This document shows, piece after piece, positions 59,954 to 64,000 of a stretch of 64,000 nucleotides of DNA (position 1 is the stretch's first letter; every line of letters begins with the position of its first letter). Source of the stretch: Planococcus halocryophilus (lineage in GTDB: Bacteria > Bacillota > Bacilli > Bacillales_A > Planococcaceae). Made by a program: the position numbers and the translations under genes. The DNA is taken from assembly GCF_001687585.2 (NCBI RefSeq), contig NZ_CP016537.2:1832001-1896000 (forward strand). The letters are read 5' to 3'. The notes beneath the pieces are model-generated. The model saw only the letters and a program-made list of their open reading frames with translations, was not told the DNA's origin and made no database searches.

Positions 59954-61225
59954 TCAACTTTGGTCTTCTGCTAACCTAAAACCACTAAATTGCCATCTTT
60001 TCTCTGGAGGAAAGAAATTCCGATACGTTTCCCGAATGTGATCTACAGGCGTTGCACATGAACCACCGCGCAACACCATTTGGTTACACATGAATTTCGC
60101 ATTATACTCACCTAATGCGCCTTCTAACGGCTTACTGCCAGGATAGGGCGAGTAGGCACTGGAAGTCCATTCCCATACATCTCCAAACATTTTTGATAAT
60201 GATGCACTTTGTAAATCATAGCTATTTGCTACAGGATGGTAAACTCCATCATCCATCGTATTCCCACGAATAGCAACGCTTTGAGAAGCATATTCCCATT
60301 CAGCTTCAGTAGGTAATCTTTTGCCTTTCCACCTGCTAAAAGCATCTGCTTCGTAAAAACTAACATGACTAGCCGGTTCATCAAGTTCTAGGTCTTGTAT
60401 GCCCGCTAAGGTAAAGATTCGCCATTTTTCTTCTGTATCTTTCAGCCAATAAAGTGGTGCTTTCCAATTGTACTCTTTCACAATACTCCAACCATCAGAA
60501 AGCCAATATTCCGGTTTTTCATAGCCCCCGGATTTTATAAATTCAAGAAATTCTCCATTGGTTACAGGTTTTGTTGCCAACTTGAAAGGTTCAAGCCAAA
60601 CCTTGTGAAGCGGACTTTCGTTATCAAACGCAAAGCCATTACCATCGTGGCCAATTTCGACCAATCCTCCCTCAAATTCAACAAACTGAGTTTCCTGCTG
60701 TTTGCTTAGCGGACGTTTTTCCGTTTGTCCATACGCAGGAAAAAGTGGATTAACAAAAAAGTTGTACTTTATATCCATTAAGATCAATTCCTGATGCTGT
60801 TGTTCATGTTGAAGCCCCATATATATTAAAGCTTCTATTTCTTTTTTTGTTTCACTAGCTGATTCAGCAAGTAAGTTATATATTTGCTGATCCACATAAT
60901 TACGATAATCAATAATTTGATCTACAGTCGGTCGTGATAGCACGCCGCGTTGGTGGCGTGGTTGATAAGGACCAATCGTGTTGTAATACGAATTAAACAA
61001 AAAATCAAAAGCCGTATTGAATTCTTCATAACTCGAATTGAATTCTTTTAAAATCATACGCTCGAAAAACCATGTTGTATGGGCGATATGCCATTTAGCT
61101 GGACTAACATCTTCGTGGGATTGGATAATAAAATCTTCGGTTTCTAAAGGCTCGATCAGTTTCATCGTAACGCCTCTTATTTCTGCAAAGCGCTCTGCTA
61201 TAGACGTATTTTTTATTGCTTTCAT
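59954..61225 (-). CDS. egtB: EgtB-like sulfoxide synthase (DinB plus FGE-sulfatase domains)
   Basis: A 423-residue non-haem iron enzyme. The DinB_2 part holds the metal histidines, WHIAHTTWFFERM and LQHEQQHQELILMD; the FGE-sulfatase part follows from about residue 170 with EIGHDGNGFAFDNESPLHKV, LPTEAEWEYASQS, GDVWEWTSSAY and LRGGSCATP. EgtB joins hercynine to gamma-glutamylcysteine or cysteine in ergothioneine synthesis. The methyltransferase EgtD and lyase EgtE are not in the window, so SenA- or OvoA-like roles stay possible. Strong architecture; exact reaction moderate. Confidence 0.8.
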   Translation of the reverse strand: MKAIKNTSIAERFAEIRGVTMKLIEPLETEDFIIQSHEDVSPAKWHIAHTTWFFERMILKEFNSSYEEFNTAFDFLFNSYYNTIGPYQPRHQRGVLSRPTVDQIIDYRNYVDQQIYNLLAESASETKKEIEALIYMGLQHEQQHQELILMDIKYNFFVNPLFPAYGQTEKRPLSKQQETQFVEFEGGLVEIGHDGNGFAFDNESPLHKVWLEPFKLATKPVTNGEFLEFIKSGGYEKPEYWLSDGWSIVKEYNWKAPLYWLKDTEEKWRIFTLAGIQDLELDEPASHVSFYEADAFSRWKGKRLPTEAEWEYASQSVAIRGNTMDDGVYHPVANSYDLQSASLSKMFGDVWEWTSSAYSPYPGSKPLEGALGEYNAKFMCNQMVLRGGSCATPVDHIRETYRNFFPPEKRWQFSGFRLAEDQS

Positions 61226-61286
61226 CGAAAAACTCCCCTTACCTACTAAAAAAATTTCTACTTACTTTAGATGTTAATAAGCTTCT

Positions 61287-62189
61287 CTATTCTTCAATCA
61301 ATTCTTTTTCGATTAGAAATTCGCGAGCTACGTCTTGCGGTTGCTCTTTATCAACATCTACTTTAGAGTTCATCGCCAACATTTCTTCTGCGCTGATTTG
61401 CCCAGCAAGTTTATTTAATACCACTTCTAAGTCAGGGTATTCTTCAAGCGTCTCCAAGCGGACAACTGGTACGGCATCATATTTCGGGAAAAAGTTTAAA
61501 TCATCTTTTGTCGTAGTCAATTCGAATAAGTCTATTCTGCTATCTGTTGTAAAAGCAGGGATTACATTTACATCTCCATTTTTTAATGCTTCATACATAA
61601 TAGAAGGATCGAAACTTTCAGTAGTGGAAAAATTAAAGTCATAAGTTGCTTTTAAATCTTCGTAGCCATCCCCTTTTCGTTCATAGAAAGAATGCGGTCC
61701 GCCAAAAGATATGTCTTGCGAACGAGAAAGTTCAGCTAGTTCTGAGTAAGTTGTAGCGTCTAAGCCACTTTCTTTGGAATAGGCTAACGTATAGCCATTT
61801 TCAAAACCTAAAGGCTCTAACCAAGTTGCCCCTAACTCCTCTTCATAGCCTTCTCGAACCGCTTGTAGAACTTCTTCAGAAGTTTGTCCGGGTTCTGATT
61901 CGAGTTTCAATACGTCTTTAAATCCTGTACCTGTGTACTCAACGTACATATCAATATCACCTTTTTCTAAAGCTGGTGTTAAAATTGCCACTTCGCCTAA
62001 ACCGTCTTTATATTCAACGGTGTAATTTGAATTTGCCTCTATGTACTCCCCTAAAATATAAGGCAAAATATATTGCTCAGTCCAAGGCTTACCACCAATC
62101 ACCAGCGGTTCAGTTGCTTCATCCCCAGAACTACATCCATATAAAGCTGCTGACGCAATCAAAGTCATTCCCACTATTTTTTTATTCAT
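61287..62189 (-). CDS. Osmoprotectant-type ABC substrate-binding lipoprotein, possibly ergothioneine-binding
   Basis: A 300-residue lipoprotein, lipobox ALYGC (Cys19), of the OpuAC/ProX-like family: VIGGKPWTEQYILPYILGEY, GLGEVAILTPALEKGDIDMY, VEYTGTGFKDVLKL, FDPSIMYEALKNGDVNVIPA and FTTDSRID. Family members bind glycine betaine, choline or carnitine; a related group (EgtU/BilE-like fusions) binds ergothioneine. No permease or ATPase is nearby. Its place between egtB and a disulfide-reductase-like gene suggests a thiol ligand, but that is inference. Confidence 0.82.
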   Translation of the reverse strand: MNKKIVGMTLIASAALYGCSSGDEATEPLVIGGKPWTEQYILPYILGEYIEANSNYTVEYKDGLGEVAILTPALEKGDIDMYVEYTGTGFKDVLKLESEPGQTSEEVLQAVREGYEEELGATWLEPLGFENGYTLAYSKESGLDATTYSELAELSRSQDISFGGPHSFYERKGDGYEDLKATYDFNFSTTESFDPSIMYEALKNGDVNVIPAFTTDSRIDLFELTTTKDDLNFFPKYDAVPVVRLETLEEYPDLEVVLNKLAGQISAEEMLAMNSKVDVDKEQPQDVAREFLIEKELIEE

Positions 62190-62227
62190 GTTTTTCCCCC
62201 CTATTTTTTTGGTATTTTAATGCACCT

Positions 62228-63577
62228 CTATAGCATTGAGGCAATATCAGAAGCTGCAGTTGGATAAGCAAAAATCATCTGTTTTAATTCATAAGTTGTT
62301 AAATTAAATTGAATCGCTAAAGCAAAATGATTAATGAGTTCATCTGCTTCTTGGCCTATTAAATGTGCGCCGAGTATTTGGTCGGAATCCTCATCAATAA
62401 TTATTTTCACCATCGCATGCTTTTCATTTGTACGTTTATAGGTATACCAACTTGAAATATCTTTTTGCAGAACTTTATAGTTATAACCTCTTTCTTTCGC
62501 TTGATCTTCAGACATTCCTACAGCGGCTAATTTGGGAATAGTGAAAACAACCGTTGGCATCACTTTGTAACTTGGTGTTTTTTGATTGCCTTTTAATAAA
62601 TTCGATGCGACTACATGAGACTCCATTGAAGCAATAGGCGTTAACGGCAGTCCTTCTGTTGCTGCCGCATCTCCTGCAGCATAAACACGCGAGTTACTTA
62701 CACTTTGAAGGTATTCGTTCACAGTTATGCCTCCAGATTCGCGTTCTACATTAGCTTTTTCCAATTGCATATCATCAATATTTGGAACTCTTCCTGCCCC
62801 GTGTAGAACAAGGTCGCAATCTAGTTCAAGTGATTCAGTTCCATTTTCACCAGTAACCTTGAAAGACGAGCCTATTTTCTCGATAGATTTCACTTCCGTA
62901 CCAAGATGAATATGAATGCCAACTTCTTTTGATCTTTCTAATAACACGTCCACCAAATCCGACTCAAAATTCTCAAGTGGTCGCTTTCCTCTATGAATGA
63001 TGTGTACTTCAGCACCTGCACGCGCGGCTATATGAGCAAATTCGAATGAAATGTACCCTCCACCCACAAAAACTAATCTCGCTGGTAACTTATCGAGTTC
63101 TAAAAATTCATCGCTCATTGTAAGATGTTCTGCACCGTTAATGGGTAAAGATACTGGCTTTGCGCCATTCGCGATTAGTATCTTTTCACTAGACAATTCA
63201 TCTTCTCCAACTTGAATTTTGTCTTCACCGATAAAAAAAGCTTCTCCGTGAAACGTGACAATTCCAGCTTTTTGAAAACCTTTCAACCGATTTTCAGGTA
63301 CAGGCTCTGTGAAAGTTCGCTTGAATTCCATTAATTCGCCCCAGTCTATTTTAGGTGCCCCTGTAATTCCCTTTCCTTTCATGCGGTCGGCCCCGTCAAT
63401 TATACTTGCAGCTCCAACCAATATTTTTTTTGGATCACATCCCCTTAAAGCGCAAGTACCCCCAAATGGTCTTGAATCAATTATCGCGACTTCCCACCCA
63501 GCTTTTTTGCACTTCATGGCTGCTGCCATACCAGCTGATCCTGTTCCAATTACGATTAAATCAAAATTCTTTTGCAT
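62228..63577 (-). CDS. Pyridine nucleotide-disulfide oxidoreductase, glutathione-reductase-like
   Basis: A 449-residue class I flavoprotein. FAD loop IGTGSAGMAAAMKCKKAG, redox-active disulfide GGTCALRGCDPKK (CxxxxC), NAD(P) loop FVGGGYISFEFAHIAARAGA followed by HIIHRGKRP, and GD motif YAAGDAAATEG are intact. The C-terminal catalytic HPTxxE of glutathione reductase reads FAYPTAASD, so the His-Glu pair is Tyr and Asp. Substrate uncertain: a low-molecular-weight disulfide is likely by context (gshF, egtB). Start at the ATG after AAAGGAGATG, ten residues into the longer frame. Confidence 0.87.
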   Translation of the reverse strand: MQKNFDLIVIGTGSAGMAAAMKCKKAGWEVAIIDSRPFGGTCALRGCDPKKILVGAASIIDGADRMKGKGITGAPKIDWGELMEFKRTFTEPVPENRLKGFQKAGIVTFHGEAFFIGEDKIQVGEDELSSEKILIANGAKPVSLPINGAEHLTMSDEFLELDKLPARLVFVGGGYISFEFAHIAARAGAEVHIIHRGKRPLENFESDLVDVLLERSKEVGIHIHLGTEVKSIEKIGSSFKVTGENGTESLELDCDLVLHGAGRVPNIDDMQLEKANVERESGGITVNEYLQSVSNSRVYAAGDAAATEGLPLTPIASMESHVVASNLLKGNQKTPSYKVMPTVVFTIPKLAAVGMSEDQAKERGYNYKVLQKDISSWYTYKRTNEKHAMVKIIIDEDSDQILGAHLIGQEADELINHFALAIQFNLTTYELKQMIFAYPTAASDIASML

Positions 63578-63711
63578 CAATGGCATCTCCTTTTTGTATT
63601 TAAACATCCGAATTTTTACAGCTAGCTTTGGCGATATACTTTTATACCCTTTCCCATAATTTTCACTCTTATTTTTCTCGCATGGTAAACTGTAAGTAAA
63701 TGAAAATACTT

Positions 63712-64000
63712 TTAATTGTTATTCTTTTTAGAATATTCGATATTTATCGAACATATTCCTGCTGAGTACGTAAATCTGTTTAATGTTGAAAATGATTCGT
63801 CCTTATACGCTGCTTTAACGGCCAACTTTTGTACATACGCTAACTTCTTGTTTTTCAAATCCAATATTTCAGTTAACGAATAATAATTTTCTTGAATCTT
63901 CATTAGTGGCAATCCTTGGATCTTTTTCTCAATAGGCATGCTTTTACATAATGCACGATGTTCGAAAATGTTATAAGCTTGATAAGGAATCTTCAGCTCA
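63712..64000 (-). CDS. Protein of unknown function, C-terminal part (cut by window edge)
   Basis: The minus-strand frame is open from the right edge to a TAA: LKIPYQAYNIFEHRALCKSM, then PIEKKIQGLPLMKIQENYYSL and KLAVKAAYKDESFSTLNRFT, ending in Asn/Lys. At least 95 residues are present. An ATG with AAGGAT (63903) could start a short gene, but the uninterrupted frame to the edge makes a truncated longer gene at least as likely. No family recognised. Confidence 0.45.
   Translation of the reverse strand, partial: ELKIPYQAYNIFEHRALCKSMPIEKKIQGLPLMKIQENYYSLTEILDLKNKKLAYVQKLAVKAAYKDESFSTLNRFTYSAGICSINIEYSKKNNN

Overview
The window looks like the chromosome of a low-GC Gram-positive bacterium of the order Bacillales, most likely a Planococcaceae member (Planococcus/Planomicrobium type). 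This rests on many families and neighbourhoods known from Bacillus subtilis (thyA-dfrA, ypmR-ypmS-msrA-msrB, ypgQ-ypgR/cvfC, ypdP with an RNase H-like gene, yhfK, yozE, ypjP, brxA), on AGGAGG-type ribosome binding sites, and on intrinsic terminators after almost every transcription unit. I saw no rRNA, tRNA, CRISPR array, insertion sequence or prophage. The genus is an inference, not a result.

Layout. 0-16 kb: housekeeping genes, mostly on the minus strand: murG (cut by the window edge), a divergent MATE pump, a CobW-type metallochaperone, ctpA, deoD, a long chain thyA-dfrA-plsC-degV-ypmR-ypmS-msrA-msrB, ypjP, then a glutaredoxin/rhodanese/rhodanese operon with a CsoR/CstR-like operator inside its promoter, and brxA with a methyltransferase. 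16-29 kb: small unknown genes, cvfC, a Uup-type ABC-F protein, ypgQ, a cold-shock gene, a preQ1 riboswitch controlling a queuosine-precursor transporter, a PQQ-type sugar dehydrogenase lipoprotein, an S66 peptidase, yhfK and an AIM24-like gene. 29-36 kb: an accessory region with a TetR/MFS efflux pair, an acetyltransferase and an MFS gene each broken by one in-frame TAA, HIT and NUDIX genes, and four intergenic arrays of a 21-bp direct repeat. 36-48 kb: an M1 peptidase, small genes, DNA-alkylation repair, cardiolipin synthase, an mntABC manganese importer with an MntR-like box, a CGNR regulator divergent from thioredoxin and peroxiredoxin, and a LacI-type remnant without its DNA-binding domain. 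48-64 kb: a duplicated wall-anchored protein, a cupredoxin lipoprotein whose halves are in permuted order, then gshF, S-formylglutathione hydrolase, glutathione-dependent formaldehyde dehydrogenase, an HxlR regulator, yhgE with an Rrf2 regulator, an EgtB-like enzyme, an osmoprotectant/ergothioneine-type binding protein and a glutathione-reductase-like enzyme.

How the genes work together. The strongest theme is low-molecular-weight thiol and redox chemistry: glutathione synthesis (gshF), glutathione-dependent formaldehyde removal, a possible ergothioneine branch, a disulfide-reductase-like flavoenzyme, a bacilliredoxin that implies bacillithiol, glutaredoxin, thioredoxin, peroxiredoxin, methionine sulfoxide reductases and persulfide-type rhodaneses. 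The items most worth following are the 21-bp arrays (exactly two DNA helical turns, all one strand), the permuted cupredoxin, a structured element at 50.45-50.75 kb, and an HxlR protein in which the formaldehyde-sensing cysteine position is serine.
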